64,000 bases of DNA from assembly GCF_900114185.1 (NCBI RefSeq), contig NZ_FOSE01000001.1, positions 707,749-771,748 of the forward strand. Reading direction: 5' to 3'. This document shows, piece by piece, positions 42,068 to 51,423 of the stretch (position 1 is the first letter of the stretch; each line of letters starts with the position of its first letter). This DNA is from Cellulomonas sp. KH9 (GTDB lineage Bacteria; Actinomycetota; Actinomycetes; Actinomycetales; Cellulomonadaceae). The translations under genes were made by a program, and so were the position numbers. A model generated the notes under the pieces. The model made no database searches. It had not been told where the DNA came from and saw only the letters and a program-made list of their open reading frames with translations.

Positions 42068-44155
42068 TCAGCCGTCGGCTGCGACGGTGGCGAGGACGCC
42101 GTCGGCGTAGCGGTCGAGCTTGGCCGCGCCGATCCCGCTGATCGTCCCGAGCTCGGCGCGCGTCGTCGGACGGCGGGTCGCGATCTCGCGCAGCGTCGCG
42201 TCGTGGAACACCACGTACGCGGGCACGCCCTGCTCCTTGGCGGCGCCCGCACGCCACGCGCGCAGCGCCTCGAACAGCGCGGCGTCGCCGCCCGTGAGGT
42301 CGGCCGCCGCTGCCGGGGTGCGCCCGGAGCCGCGCCGTTCCCGCGTGGCCCGCCCGGTGCGCTCCGGCTCGCGGCGCAGCCGCACCTCGCGCTCGCCGCG
42401 CAGCACCTCCGCCGACGCGGGCAGCAGGCGGATCGTGCCGTACCCCTCGGTGTCGACGGCCAGCAGCTCGGCCGCGAGCAGCTGACGCACCACGCCGCGC
42501 CACTCGCCGTCGGACAGGTCCTGCCCGATCCCGAACGTCGAGAGCTGGTCGTGCCCCAGCTGCTGCACGCGCGGCGTGGCCTTGCCGCGCAGGATGTCGA
42601 CCAGATGCCCCACCCCGTACCGCTGCCCCCGCTGGTCGAGCCGGACCACCGTCGACAGCAGCTTCTGCGCCGGGACGGTCCCGTCCCACGACTGCGGCGG
42701 CTCCAGGCACGTGTCGCAGTTGCCGCACGGTCCGTCGGACTCCTGGCCGAAGTACGCGAGCAGCTGCGCCCGGCGGCAGTCCACCGTCTCGCACAGCGCG
42801 AGCATCGCGTCGAGGTGCTGGGTGAGGCGCCGCTTGTGCGCGGCGTCGCCCTCGGACGTGTCGATCATGCGGCGCTGCTGCACCACGTCGGCCAGCCCGT
42901 ACGCGAGCCACGCCGTCGACGGCAGCCCGTCACGCCCCGCGCGTCCCGTCTCCTGGTAGTAGCCCTCGACCGACTTCGGCAGGTCCAGGTGCGCGACGAA
43001 CCGGACGTCGGGCTTGTCGATGCCCATGCCGAACGCGATGGTCGCGACCATCACGACGCCGTCGTCCCGCAGGAACCGGGACTGGTTCGCCGCCCGCACC
43101 CGTCGGTCCAGCCCCGCGTGGTACGGCAGCGCGTCGACGCCCTCCTTGCGCAGCGCCTCGGCCGTCTGCTCGACCGACGCCCGCGACAGGCAGTAGACGA
43201 TGCCGGAGTCGCCCGCGTGCTCGGTGCGCAGCAGGTGCAGCAGCTGGGCGCGCGGGTTGTCCTTGGGCACGATCCGGTAGCGGATGTTCGGGCGGTCGAA
43301 GCTGGCGACGAACTGGGCGGCGTCCGTCAGCTGCAGGCGCTCGCAGATCTCGCGGTGCGTCGCGTGCGTCGCGGTGGCGGTGAGCGCGATGCGTGGCACG
43401 TCGGGCCAGCGCTCGTGCAGCAGCGACAGCGCGAGGTAGTCGGGGCGGAAGTCGTGCCCCCACTGGGACACGCAGTGCGCCTCGTCGATCGCGAACAGCG
43501 CGACGTGCCCCCGGTCCAGCAGGTCGAGGGTGTCCGGCACGCGCAGCCGCTCCGGTGCCAGGTACAGCAGGTCCAGCTCACCGGCGAGGAACGCCTCCTC
43601 GACGGCCCGGCGCTGGTCGCGCTCGTGCGTGGAGTTGAGGAACCCGGCGCGGACCCCCAGGGCGGACAGGGCGTCGACCTGGTCCTGCATGAGGGCGATC
43701 AGCGGGGAGACCACGATGCCGGTGCCCTCGCGGACCAGCGCGGGCACCTGGTAGCACAGCGACTTGCCGCCGCCGGTGGGCATGAGCACGACGGCGTCGC
43801 CGCCGGCGACCACCGTGTCGACGATCGCGGCCTGGTCACCGCGGAACGCCTCGTACCCCCAGACCCGGTGCAGCACCTCGGCCGGCGTCCCGTGGGAGGG
43901 GGCCGGGCGTCCCGCCGCCGTGCTGCGCGGCGCGTCCGGGCGGCGGGTGCCCGTGCGGCCGGGCGCCGGCGCGCCCCAGGGGTCCTCGGCCCACGCCTCG
44001 GGCGGCGGGGCGTCGTCCGGCGGCGGGGGAGCGTCGTCCCACCACGGCTCGGCCGGCTCGTCGTCCCACGTCGGCGCGTCGGTGGGCGGCGGGTCGTCGA
44101 GCGGTCCGGCCGGCCGTCGACGACGGGTCTCGGGAACGGTGGGGTCCGGCAGCAC
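42068..44155 (-). CDS. recQ: ATP-dependent DNA helicase RecQ
   Basis: A 695-residue 3'-5' DNA helicase. Walker A MPTGGGKS lies near residue 125, the DEAH box and aromatic loop in [17 protein letters not shown], and motif VI in [10 protein letters not shown]. The zinc-binding Cys cluster includes CGNCDTC, then a winged-helix domain, and an HRDC domain closes the protein ([23 protein letters not shown]). The first 90 residues form an unusual low-complexity extension rich in Pro, Asp and Trp. The GTG at 44155 is the most upstream start; a shorter start after the extension is possible. Confidence 0.93.
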   Translation of the reverse strand: MLPDPTVPETRRRRPAGPLDDPPPTDAPTWDDEPAEPWWDDAPPPPDDAPPPEAWAEDPWGAPAPGRTGTRRPDAPRSTAAGRPAPSHGTPAEVLHRVWGYEAFRGDQAAIVDTVVAGGDAVVLMPTGGGKSLCYQVPALVREGTGIVVSPLIALMQDQVDALSALGVRAGFLNSTHERDQRRAVEEAFLAGELDLLYLAPERLRVPDTLDLLDRGHVALFAIDEAHCVSQWGHDFRPDYLALSLLHERWPDVPRIALTATATHATHREICERLQLTDAAQFVASFDRPNIRYRIVPKDNPRAQLLHLLRTEHAGDSGIVYCLSRASVEQTAEALRKEGVDALPYHAGLDRRVRAANQSRFLRDDGVVMVATIAFGMGIDKPDVRFVAHLDLPKSVEGYYQETGRAGRDGLPSTAWLAYGLADVVQQRRMIDTSEGDAAHKRRLTQHLDAMLALCETVDCRRAQLLAYFGQESDGPCGNCDTCLEPPQSWDGTVPAQKLLSTVVRLDQRGQRYGVGHLVDILRGKATPRVQQLGHDQLSTFGIGQDLSDGEWRGVVRQLLAAELLAVDTEGYGTIRLLPASAEVLRGEREVRLRREPERTGRATRERRGSGRTPAAAADLTGGDAALFEALRAWRAGAAKEQGVPAYVVFHDATLREIATRRPTTRAELGTISGIGAAKLDRYADGVLATVAADG

Positions 44156-44234
44156 GCCCCCACCCTACGAGCCGTCGAGGGCGCGGCGCGGCGCGGGCCG
44201 TCCGGCTGTGGACGGGGCTGCGCGGACCTGCGCC

Positions 44235-45050
44235 TCAGCGCCCGTCGGCGGGTGCGGCGTCCCGCGGCTCGACGAACCGGGCCTGCAGCGCGGCCCCGGC
44301 ACCGTCGCTCAGCACCGCACCCGCGGCGGCCTGGCCGCGTGCCTGCAGCGAGCGCACCACGACCTTCTCGTCACCCTTCAGCAGACCGTCGACGGCCTGC
44401 CGGGCCACGTCGGCGGGGTCGTCCTTGTGACCCTGCCCCGCGCGCGTGTCCTGCATGCCGGCGGCCTCGAAGAAGTCGGTGTCCGTCGGGCCGGGCAGCA
44501 GCGCCGTGACCGTCACGCCCGTGTCGCGCAGCTCGTAGCGCAGCGCCTGCGCGAACGACAGGTCGAACGCCTTCGACGCCGCGTACGTCGCGTAGTACGG
44601 CCCGGGCATCAGCGCACCCACGGACGACGTCACCAGGACCCGGCCGACGCCGCGGTCGACCATCGCGGGCAGCAGCGCCTTGGCCAGCCGCACCGGGGCG
44701 ACGACGTCGAGCGCGATCGTGGCCAGGTCGTCCTCCAGCGGCACGTCGAGGAACGCGCCGCCGGCGCCCCGCCCGGCGTTGAGCACGAGCACGTCCAGCG
44801 GCCGCCCCCCGGCGGTGACGTCGGCGACGAGCGCGTCCACGCCCTCGGCCAGCGTGAGGTCGGCGCGCACGGGGCGCACCGCGCGGCCGTGCTGCGTCAG
44901 GCCCTCGGCGACCAGGCCGATCGCCTCGTCCTCGGCGGTGACGACGAGGTCGTGGCCCAGCTCGGCCAGCCGCGTCGCGATCTCCAGGCCGATGCCGCTC
45001 GACGCACCGGTCACGAGCGCGAGCGGGGCGGGCAGCAGGGACGTCTCCAT
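44235..45050 (-). CDS. short-chain dehydrogenase/reductase
   Basis: A 271-residue classical SDR. TGASSGIG lies near residues 14-21, NAG near 92, and the catalytic Ser-Tyr-Lys in VTSSVG and YAASK. The ATG at 45050 sits 8 bases after GGAGG; an in-frame GTG three codons upstream is less likely. It resembles DltE/YqjQ-type reductases of unknown substrate. It is divergent from a second SDR with which it shares about 180 bases of upstream DNA. Confidence 0.88.
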   Translation of the reverse strand: METSLLPAPLALVTGASSGIGLEIATRLAELGHDLVVTAEDEAIGLVAEGLTQHGRAVRPVRADLTLAEGVDALVADVTAGGRPLDVLVLNAGRGAGGAFLDVPLEDDLATIALDVVAPVRLAKALLPAMVDRGVGRVLVTSSVGALMPGPYYATYAASKAFDLSFAQALRYELRDTGVTVTALLPGPTDTDFFEAAGMQDTRAGQGHKDDPADVARQAVDGLLKGDEKVVVRSLQARGQAAAGAVLSDGAGAALQARFVEPRDAAPADGR

Positions 45051-45228
45051 GGCACGCACCTCCGGGTCGATGGCGGGCGCACCACGCTACGGGCGGTCCG
45101 GCTGGTGGGCATCCGGGGCCGCGGACCGGGCGCCCCGCGGCCCCGGGGACAGCCGTCACCTGCGCACCCGCGCCACGGACGCGCCGCCGACGCGACGCGA
45201 CGGGCGCGCGATCCGTAGGGTGGCGCCC

Positions 45229-46023
45229 ATGGGAACCGCACTCGTCACCGGCGCCAGCGCCGGCCTCGGTCTGGAGTTCGCCTGGCAGCTCGCCACGGCC
45301 CGCCACGACGTGGTGCTCGTCGCCCGCGACGAGCAGCGGCTGACCCGCCTCGCGGGGCAGCTCGAGGCGGCGGCCGGCATCCGTGCCGAGGTGCTCGCCG
45401 CCGACCTCACCGACCGTGGCGACCTCGAGCGCGTCGCCGCCCGCCTGCGCTCGGACGAGCGCCCCGTCGGGCTGCTCGTCAACAACGCCGGCATGGGGCT
45501 CAACCAGCCCTTCGTCGACGGCGACCTGGCCGCCGAGGAGCGGGCGCTCGACCTCATGGTCCGGGCCGTCATGGTGCTGTCGCACGAGGCCGCCGCCGCG
45601 ATGCGCGCGCGGGGCCGCGGCGCGATCCTCAACGTCGGGTCCGTCGCCGGGCTCATCGCGACCGGCACCTACTCCGCGCACAAGGCGTGGGTGCGGGTGT
45701 TCACCGAGGCCCTGGCGGTCGAGCTCAAGGGGACCGGTGTCACCGCGACGGTCGTCGCGCCGGGGTTCACCCGCACCGAGTTCCACGAGCGCGGACGCAT
45801 CGACACGGCGCACTACCCCGAGGTGGGCTGGCTCGACGCCGAGGACGTGGTGGCCGCCGCGCTCGCGGACGTCCGCCGCGGCGTCGTCCTGTCGACGCCG
45901 AGCCTGCGGTACAAGGCGGTGTCGGCGCTGCTGCGCCTCGCGCCCCGCTCCGCGGTGCGGGCGTTCGGCGGGTACCGGCGGGCGCTGCCCGACGCCGCGC
46001 AGGAGCAGACCGCCGAGCACTGA
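45229..46023 (+). CDS. short-chain dehydrogenase/reductase
   Basis: A 264-residue SDR with TGASAGLG at residues 7-14, NNAG near residue 85 and the catalytic YSAHK following VGSVAG. The C-terminal third, with PGFTRTEFHERG, is typical of the estradiol-dehydrogenase-like/YqjQ group that may act on lipids or lipid-linked keto compounds. The ATG at 45229 is set by the motif distance; the upstream part of the long frame is antisense to the neighbouring SDR gene. Confidence 0.87.
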   Translation: MGTALVTGASAGLGLEFAWQLATARHDVVLVARDEQRLTRLAGQLEAAAGIRAEVLAADLTDRGDLERVAARLRSDERPVGLLVNNAGMGLNQPFVDGDLAAEERALDLMVRAVMVLSHEAAAAMRARGRGAILNVGSVAGLIATGTYSAHKAWVRVFTEALAVELKGTGVTATVVAPGFTRTEFHERGRIDTAHYPEVGWLDAEDVVAAALADVRRGVVLSTPSLRYKAVSALLRLAPRSAVRAFGGYRRALPDAAQEQTAEH

Positions 46024-46025
46024 CC

Positions 46026-46104
46026 GGTCGGCCCGACCCGGTCGGCCCGACCGGCCCGGACGCGGTGGGTGGGGGTCGGTGGCGGCCCGGACGCGGTGGG
46101 TGGT
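46026..46104. repeat. tandem and direct repeats after the SDR stop codon
   Basis: Two 14-base units of GGTCGGCCCGACC(C/G) at 46026-46053 begin right after the stop. A segment of about 20 bases starting CGGCCCGGACGCGGTGG then occurs twice, about 30 bases apart, up to 46104. Confidence 0.7.
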
Positions 46105-46168
46105 TCGTCCGCATCCGTCCGACGCGCGGTACGGTGCGGGCTCCGCCCCCGTCACCGGAGGACCCCCC

Positions 46169-46801
46169 ATGCGCCCGTCCGCCCGCCCGCGCCTGCGTCA
46201 CGCCCTCGTCGCGCTCCTCGCCCTGGCCGTGACCTCGGCCTGCACCGGTGGTGACGACCCGCCCGCCCCCACCGGCACGGCGGCCGGGCAGGCCACACCC
46301 GCCGCCGACGCCGCGCCGCCGGTCGACGACGTCGCCACGCAGGTGATCGCCGAGCAGACCGTCGACACCCCCGCGGGCACCGAGACCGCCGGCGGGCAGG
46401 TCACGCTCACGCTGCGGGACGTCCGCGTCGACGCCGAGGTGATGACCGTGCGGTGGGCGCTGCGGTGGGACGCGCCGGACCGCCCCGACGACGACGAGAT
46501 GAGCCTGCTCGGCCTCGGCATCGACCCCGTGCCCCTCGTGACGGACACGACGCACCTGCAGGCGTTCATGCCGCTGTGCGTCAAGGGCGACTGGAACGGC
46601 GACGGGAGCGACCGGCAGGAGTGCCAGTCGTCGATGCTCGCCTCGCCGCTCAGCCGCATCCACACCGCGCTGCAGAACCACGCCACCCTCGAGGGCTGGG
46701 CGGCCCTGCCGGCCCCCGAGAACCCGGGCGGGTCGCTCGACGTGCTGGTGTCCGACGGGCTGCCCGCGTTCACGGGCGTGACCGCCCGGCAGACGTCGTG
46801 A
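46169..46801 (+). CDS. putative lipoprotein of unknown function
   Basis: A 210-residue protein with a signal peptide and lipobox VTSAC (Cys about residue 25), followed by a Thr/Pro/Ala-rich linker. The core starts VTLTLRDVRVDAEVMTVRWALRWD, an Ig-like beta pattern, and includes a Cys pair. CGGAGGA precedes the ATG. Its stop overlaps the start of the OmpA-domain gene by 4 bases, so the two proteins are made together and may act together at the cell envelope. No family name is known to me. Confidence 0.75.
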   Translation: MRPSARPRLRHALVALLALAVTSACTGGDDPPAPTGTAAGQATPAADAAPPVDDVATQVIAEQTVDTPAGTETAGGQVTLTLRDVRVDAEVMTVRWALRWDAPDRPDDDEMSLLGLGIDPVPLVTDTTHLQAFMPLCVKGDWNGDGSDRQECQSSMLASPLSRIHTALQNHATLEGWAALPAPENPGGSLDVLVSDGLPAFTGVTARQTS

Positions 46802-47406
46802 CGCCGCCCGCCGTGCGGGGCGCGCGCCTGGCGCTCGTGCTGGTCACCGCGGCACCGCTCGTCGTGGGCGTGCCGGTCGCGGCGGCGGGCGCCACGGCGG
46901 ACGAGCCGCCGTGGGCGGAGCTCGCCCGCACACCGGTGACCCCGGACATGGTCGAGCGGGCGACGCTGCGGCTGTCCGGCGGCCCGCTGCGTCCGGTGGG
47001 CGGGCCGCTGGCGCTGCTGCGCGAGAAGTCCGTCCGCGAGCTGGCGCGGGAGGCGCAGGGCGTCACCACGCTCACGTCGGACCTGCTGTTCGCGTTCGAC
47101 AGCGCCGAGCTCGCGCCGGCGGCGCCCGCGGCGATCGGCGAGATCGCCGCCGCGCTGCCGCAGGGGGCGACGGTCGCCGTCGACGGGCACACCGACGGGC
47201 TCGGCGGCGACGAGGTCAACCTGCCGCTGTCGCAGGCCCGCGCGCAGGCCGTGGCCGACGCGCTCGCCGCCGCCCGCCCGGACCTGGTGCTCACCGTCAC
47301 CGGGCACGGCAGCGCGCAGCCGGTCGCCGAGGAGGAGGTCGACGGTCGTGACGACCCGTCCGGGCGGGCGCTGAACCGCCGCGTCGAGGTGCGCGTGGCG
47401 GGCTGA
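46798..47406 (+). CDS. OmpA-family (peptidoglycan-binding) secreted protein
   Basis: A 202-residue protein with an N-terminal signal segment (residues 1-32) and a C-terminal OmpA-like domain from about residue 95: LLFAFDSAELAP, VDGHTDGLGGDEVNLPLSQARAQAV and ALNRRVEVRV. The NxxLSxxRA and NRRVE residues that hold peptidoglycan in this fold are present. In a Gram-positive organism it would bind the cell wall from outside. The GTG start overlaps the preceding lipoprotein stop (GTGA). Confidence 0.88.
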   Translation: MTPPAVRGARLALVLVTAAPLVVGVPVAAAGATADEPPWAELARTPVTPDMVERATLRLSGGPLRPVGGPLALLREKSVRELAREAQGVTTLTSDLLFAFDSAELAPAAPAAIGEIAAALPQGATVAVDGHTDGLGGDEVNLPLSQARAQAVADALAAARPDLVLTVTGHGSAQPVAEEEVDGRDDPSGRALNRRVEVRVAG

Positions 47407-47453
47407 CCGCCCGGCGGCGTCCGGACGTCGGGGCGGCCCGGTACCCTCGGGCC

Positions 47454-48029
47454 GTGACCGACGCCTCCGCCGCAGCGCCCCGTGACCAGCTCGTCGCCCT
47501 CGTCCGTGACCTCGCCGTCGTGCACGGCCGGGTCACCCTCTCGTCCGGCAAGGAGGCCGACTACTACGTCGACCTGCGCCGGGTGACGCTGCACCACCGC
47601 GCGGCCCCGCTCATCGGCCACCTGCTGCTCGACCTGCTCGAGGAGGTCGGCCTGGGCACGGCGGAGATCGACGCCGTCGGCGGGCTCACCCTGGGGGCGG
47701 ACCCCGTCGCCACGGCGCTGCTGCACGCCGCCGCGTCGCGCGGGCAGGATCTCGACGCGTTCGTCGTGCGCAAGGCCGGCAAGGCCCACGGCCTGCAGCG
47801 CCGCATCGAGGGCCCCGACGTGGCCGGTCGCCGCGTCGTCGTCGTCGAGGACACCTCGACGACCGGTGGGTCCGCCATCACCGCGGTCGAGGCCGTGCGG
47901 GAGGCCGGTGGCGAGGTCGTGGCCGTCGCGACGATCGTCGACCGCGGCACGGGCGCCCGTGAGGCGATCGAAGCGCTCGGGGTCGCGTACCACCACCTGC
48001 TCGACCTGTCCGACCTCGGCCTGGCCTGA
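47454..48029 (+). CDS. pyrE: orotate phosphoribosyltransferase
   Basis: A 191-residue enzyme that makes orotidine 5'-phosphate from orotate and PRPP in pyrimidine synthesis. The PRPP-binding loop VVVVEDTSTTGGS is near residues 125-137, and VTLSSGKEADYYVDLR near the N-terminus is typical. A TACCCT box about 10 bases before the GTG suggests a short or absent leader. It is followed 11 bases later by a membrane protein gene. Confidence 0.95.
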   Translation: MTDASAAAPRDQLVALVRDLAVVHGRVTLSSGKEADYYVDLRRVTLHHRAAPLIGHLLLDLLEEVGLGTAEIDAVGGLTLGADPVATALLHAAASRGQDLDAFVVRKAGKAHGLQRRIEGPDVAGRRVVVVEDTSTTGGSAITAVEAVREAGGEVVAVATIVDRGTGAREAIEALGVAYHHLLDLSDLGLA

Positions 48030-48040
48030 CGGGCCCCGTC

Positions 48041-48829
48041 GTGCGGCAGGGCGTACGGCTCGGCGCGTACGCCGCGCTGGGGGTGGTCGCGTTCGTCCTC
48101 GTGGGCTCGTGGACCGGTCTCGCCCCGCAGGGCGGCGGGATGCTCCTGCTCATCGGTGCGGTCGTCGTGCTGGGTGCCGTGGGCGGCTCGTGGCTGCGGC
48201 GCCGGCGCGCCGCCGAGCTGACGGCGTGGGCCGGGGCGACCGGCTGGGCCTTCTCGCCGCGGGACCCCGGGCTCGGCCTGGCCACCCTGCAGACCGGCCG
48301 GCCCTTCGGCCAGGGCCGGGCGCGCACGGTCACGGAGGTCCTCACCGGCACGTACGAGGCGCTGCCCGCCGTGTCGTTCACGTACACGTGGACCACGGGC
48401 AGCGGCGACGAGCGCCGTGAGCACGAGGCGCACGTCGTCGCGCTCCGCCTGCCCGCCTACCTGCCGACGCTCGAGGTGACCGCCGAGGGGGTGGGCGCCC
48501 GCCTGGCCAAGGCGTTCGGTGCGCGCGACCTGCAGCTGGAGTCCGCGGCGTTCAACGCCGCCTACCGGGTCGACGCACCGGAGGCCCGGACCGCGCACGC
48601 GATCCTGCACCCGCGGACCCTCGAGCGGCTGCTGCGACCCGACGCGCTCGGCGTCGCCTGGCGCATCGAGGGCACGTGGATCGCGTCCTGGGAGACGGGC
48701 GCCACGGACACGGCCCGCATCGCCCCCCGGCTCGGCGTGCTGGCGGCCGTGGTGCGGGGGGTCCCGCGGCACGTCTGGCAGGACCACGGGCACGACCCGC
48801 ACCGGGACGACGTCACCCGCGGCGCCTGA
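48041..48829 (+). CDS. two-helix membrane protein of unknown function, beside LemA
   Basis: A 262-residue protein with two hydrophobic segments within the first 50 residues, then a soluble alpha/beta domain: GWAFSPRDPGLG, AVSFTYTW, EHEAHVVALRLPAYLPTLEV and AHAILHPRTLERLL. This resembles the domain that often accompanies LemA proteins (DUF3137-like), though I would not assign the family firmly. GTG start. It lies between pyrE and lemA in the same direction and probably shares their transcript. Confidence 0.75.
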   Translation: MRQGVRLGAYAALGVVAFVLVGSWTGLAPQGGGMLLLIGAVVVLGAVGGSWLRRRRAAELTAWAGATGWAFSPRDPGLGLATLQTGRPFGQGRARTVTEVLTGTYEALPAVSFTYTWTTGSGDERREHEAHVVALRLPAYLPTLEVTAEGVGARLAKAFGARDLQLESAAFNAAYRVDAPEARTAHAILHPRTLERLLRPDALGVAWRIEGTWIASWETGATDTARIAPRLGVLAAVVRGVPRHVWQDHGHDPHRDDVTRGA

Positions 48830-48881
48830 GCGGGGAGAGCGGCCGGTACGATCGGCCCACGTCCCGACCCAAGGAGTCGCC

Positions 48882-49451
48882 GTGAGCGGAGGCCTCATCG
48901 CCCTCGTCGTGATCGCCGTCGTCGTCGTCCTCGTCCTGCTGTGGGGCGTCGCGCAGTACAACGGGTTCGTCCGCCTGCGGAACCTCGTGCAGGAGTCGTG
49001 GCGGCAGATCGACGTCGAGCTGCACCGCCGGCACGACCTGATCCCCAACCTCGTCGAGACGGTGAAGGGGTACGCCGCCCACGAGCGCGGCGTGTTCGAC
49101 GAGGTCACGCGCGCCCGCGCGGCGGCCGCCGGACCGAGCGCCGGGCCCGCCGAGCAGGCCTCGCAGGAGAACGCGCTGAACGTCGCGCTGGGCCGGCTCC
49201 TCGCGGTGGCCGAGAACTACCCGGTGCTGCGCGCCAGCGAGAACTTCCAGCAGCTGCAGGCCGAGCTGGCCAACACCGAGGACCGCATCGCGGCGGGCCG
49301 CCGGTTCTACAACGCCAACGTGCGCGAGCTCAACACCAAGGTCGAGTCCTTCCCCGCCAACGTCGTGGCCGGCATGTTCGGGTTCACGCGCGCCGAGTAC
49401 TTCGAGGTCGACGACCCGCAGGTGCGCCGCGCCCCGACCGTGGGGTTCTGA
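48882..49451 (+). CDS. lemA: LemA-family protein
   Basis: A 189-residue protein with one N-terminal membrane segment (residues 5-24), followed by a long helical bundle: YNGFVRLRNLVQESWRQIDVELHRRHDLIPNLVETVKGYAAHE, then NTEDRIAAGRRFYNANVRELN, the LemA signature. AAGGAG lies five bases before the GTG. The biochemical role of LemA is unclear; it is a membrane-anchored coiled-coil protein. Confidence 0.93.
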   Translation: MSGGLIALVVIAVVVVLVLLWGVAQYNGFVRLRNLVQESWRQIDVELHRRHDLIPNLVETVKGYAAHERGVFDEVTRARAAAAGPSAGPAEQASQENALNVALGRLLAVAENYPVLRASENFQQLQAELANTEDRIAAGRRFYNANVRELNTKVESFPANVVAGMFGFTRAEYFEVDDPQVRRAPTVGF

Positions 49452-49499
49452 GCCGCCGCACCGCTCGCACCGCACCGCACCGCACCGCTCGCACCACCC

Positions 49500-49527
49500 G
49501 ACGCCCGGCCCGTCGTGGCCGGGCGTC
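49500..49527. terminator. terminator between lemA and the AAA ATPase gene
   Basis: Perfect 11-base arms (49500-49510 with 49517-49527) and a six-base loop between convergent genes. Just upstream (49463-49493) is a run of CACCG repeats. Confidence 0.75.
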
Positions 49528-49550
49528 GTCGTGCTCAGAAGTCGTCGCGC

Positions 49551-50570
49551 TCAGTGCGAGAACGTCGCGATGTGCTGCACCGAGGGCGCGGCGTACCGGT
49601 CGGGGGCCAGCAACGACGGCAGCCGGTGCAGCAGCGGGTCGACCAGCCCGCGGCGCGGGTCCAGCAGGTGGGCCTGCTCCAGGCGGGCCAGCAGCAGCGT
49701 CACCTCGGGCATCGTCAGGCCGAGCGCGCGCGCCAGCTGCTCCGGCTCCACGAACCGGTCGGTGGTCTCGCACAGCGCCGCCAGCAGCACCTCGGGCGGG
49801 CAGCCGTCCCCGCCGCGGCACACGTCGTGGTGCAGGCCGGCCGCCAGCCACCGGACCAGCTCGTCCCCGACGTCGCCCAGGTCCCGGTGCTCGGCCAGCG
49901 CGCGCGGCAGGCCGCCGTGGCGCAGGTAGGCGCTGCGCACGTCCTGCGTGCCACCGCCCGGCCGGGCGAGCAGGACCTCGGACATGCTCGCGGGCTGCAG
50001 GCGCCGGACCGCGACGCCCGGCACCTGCTGCTCGAGGGCGGCGAGGTCCGCGGGGTCGAGCACGGACGTCGTGACGACCACCTGGTCGCCGCGGTGGTGC
50101 GCGTGGGCGGCGACCTGCGGCCACCCGTCGACGGCACCCACCTCGTCCAGGACGAGCACGCGTGGGTCGTCGCACGCCGGCGCACCGGTCCGGGTGGGGG
50201 TGCGCCCGACGGTGGCGAGGTCGGCCGGCTCCCACTGCAGGACCGTGCCGTCGGGCTCGGTCCGCTCGGCGGGGACCAGCACCACGCGGCGCGGGTCGGT
50301 GCGGGGGTCGGCCACCAGGTGCGCGACGACGTCCTTGACCGCGGTCGTCTTGCCGACGCCGCGCGGGCCGGCGACGACGGTCACCGTGCCGGGACGCGGG
50401 CCGGCGGCGAGGTCCGCCAGGAGCGCGCGGGCGGCCTGCGTCGCCGGCTGCCACTCGTGGCGTGCGCGGGTCGCCAGGTCGGCGTCGTCGAGCACCCAGG
50501 ACGCACGGCGGCGACGCGACCACCAGGGGTTGGCCGCGCGCAGCACCTGGGCGAGCTCGCTGTTGCGCAT
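49551..50570 (-). CDS. AAA-type ATPase, COG1373-like
   Basis: A 339-residue ATPase with the N-terminal NPWW motif (residues 14-17) of the COG1373/AAA_14 group, Walker A AGPRGVGKTT near residue 68 and Walker B VLVLDEVG near residue 140. A C-terminal part of about 110 residues looks like a winged helix (FVEPEQLARALGLTMPEVTLLLARLEQAHLLD). It is shorter than members with a full DUF4143 domain. The biological role of the group is not established. Confidence 0.75.
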   Translation of the reverse strand: MRNSELAQVLRAANPWWSRRRRASWVLDDADLATRARHEWQPATQAARALLADLAAGPRPGTVTVVAGPRGVGKTTAVKDVVAHLVADPRTDPRRVVLVPAERTEPDGTVLQWEPADLATVGRTPTRTGAPACDDPRVLVLDEVGAVDGWPQVAAHAHHRGDQVVVTTSVLDPADLAALEQQVPGVAVRRLQPASMSEVLLARPGGGTQDVRSAYLRHGGLPRALAEHRDLGDVGDELVRWLAAGLHHDVCRGGDGCPPEVLLAALCETTDRFVEPEQLARALGLTMPEVTLLLARLEQAHLLDPRRGLVDPLLHRLPSLLAPDRYAAPSVQHIATFSH

Positions 50571-50649
50571 GCTCCAGCGTGCCCCCGGTGCTGGTCGCCG
50601 AGGCGGGACGAACGGCCCCGGAGGACCCCCTGGGCGGGCCGAACGTCCC

Positions 50650-51423
50650 TCAGACGAGCGCGATCAGGTCCTGCACCGAGTCCAGCACCGCCGTGGGGCG
50701 GAAGGGGAAGCGCTGCACGTCCTGCTCGCGCGTGGACCCCGTGAGCACGAGGTAGGTGCGCAGGCCCGCCTCGATGCCGGCCACGACGTCGGTGTCCATG
50801 CGGTCGCCGACCATGACCGTGGTCTCCGAGTGCGCGTCGATCCGGTTGAGCGCCGAGCGGATCATCATGGGGTTCGGCTTGCCCACGAAGTAGGGCTTGC
50901 GTCCGGTGGCGGCCGAGATCATCGCGGCCACGGCGCCGGTCGCGGGCAGGTCGCCGTCGGCGCTGGGCCCGGTGACGTCGGGGTTCGTCGCGATGAACCG
51001 GGCGCCGCCCTGGATCAGCCGGATGGCCTGCGTGATCGCCTCGAACGAGTACGTGCGCGTCTCACCGAGCACGACGAAGTCGGGGCGGGAGGCGGTCAGC
51101 GTGTAGCCGGCCTCGTAGAGCGCGGTCGTCAGACCGGCCTCGCCGATGACGTACGCGGACCCGCCGGGCATCTGGTCGGTGAGGAACTGCGCCGTCGCCA
51201 GCGCGGACGTCCAGATCGACTCCTCCGGGACGTCGAGCCCCGTGGCGGCGAGCCGGGCCCGCAGGTCGCGCGGGGTGAAGATCGAGTTGTTCGTGAGGAT
51301 GAGGAACGGGCGCCCGGCGGCCTTGAGCGCGTCGACGAACTCCGCCGCCCCCGGCAGGGCGGTGCCCTCGTGGACCAGGACGCCGTCCATGTCCGAGAGC
51401 CACGACCGGATCTCGCGGGTCAT
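50650..51423 (-). CDS. HAD-IIA family phosphatase, NagD-like
   Basis: A 257-residue HAD-superfamily phosphatase. Motif I is SDMDGVLVHEG at residues 9-19, motif II LTNNS, the substrate-recognition region includes GKPNPMM, and motif III is VGDRMDTDV. Subfamily IIA members dephosphorylate small sugar phosphates and nucleotides. The ATG overlaps the DedA stop by 4 bases (ATGA), so the two are coupled. Confidence 0.9.
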   Translation of the reverse strand: MTREIRSWLSDMDGVLVHEGTALPGAAEFVDALKAAGRPFLILTNNSIFTPRDLRARLAATGLDVPEESIWTSALATAQFLTDQMPGGSAYVIGEAGLTTALYEAGYTLTASRPDFVVLGETRTYSFEAITQAIRLIQGGARFIATNPDVTGPSADGDLPATGAVAAMISAATGRKPYFVGKPNPMMIRSALNRIDAHSETTVMVGDRMDTDVVAGIEAGLRTYLVLTGSTREQDVQRFPFRPTAVLDSVQDLIALV

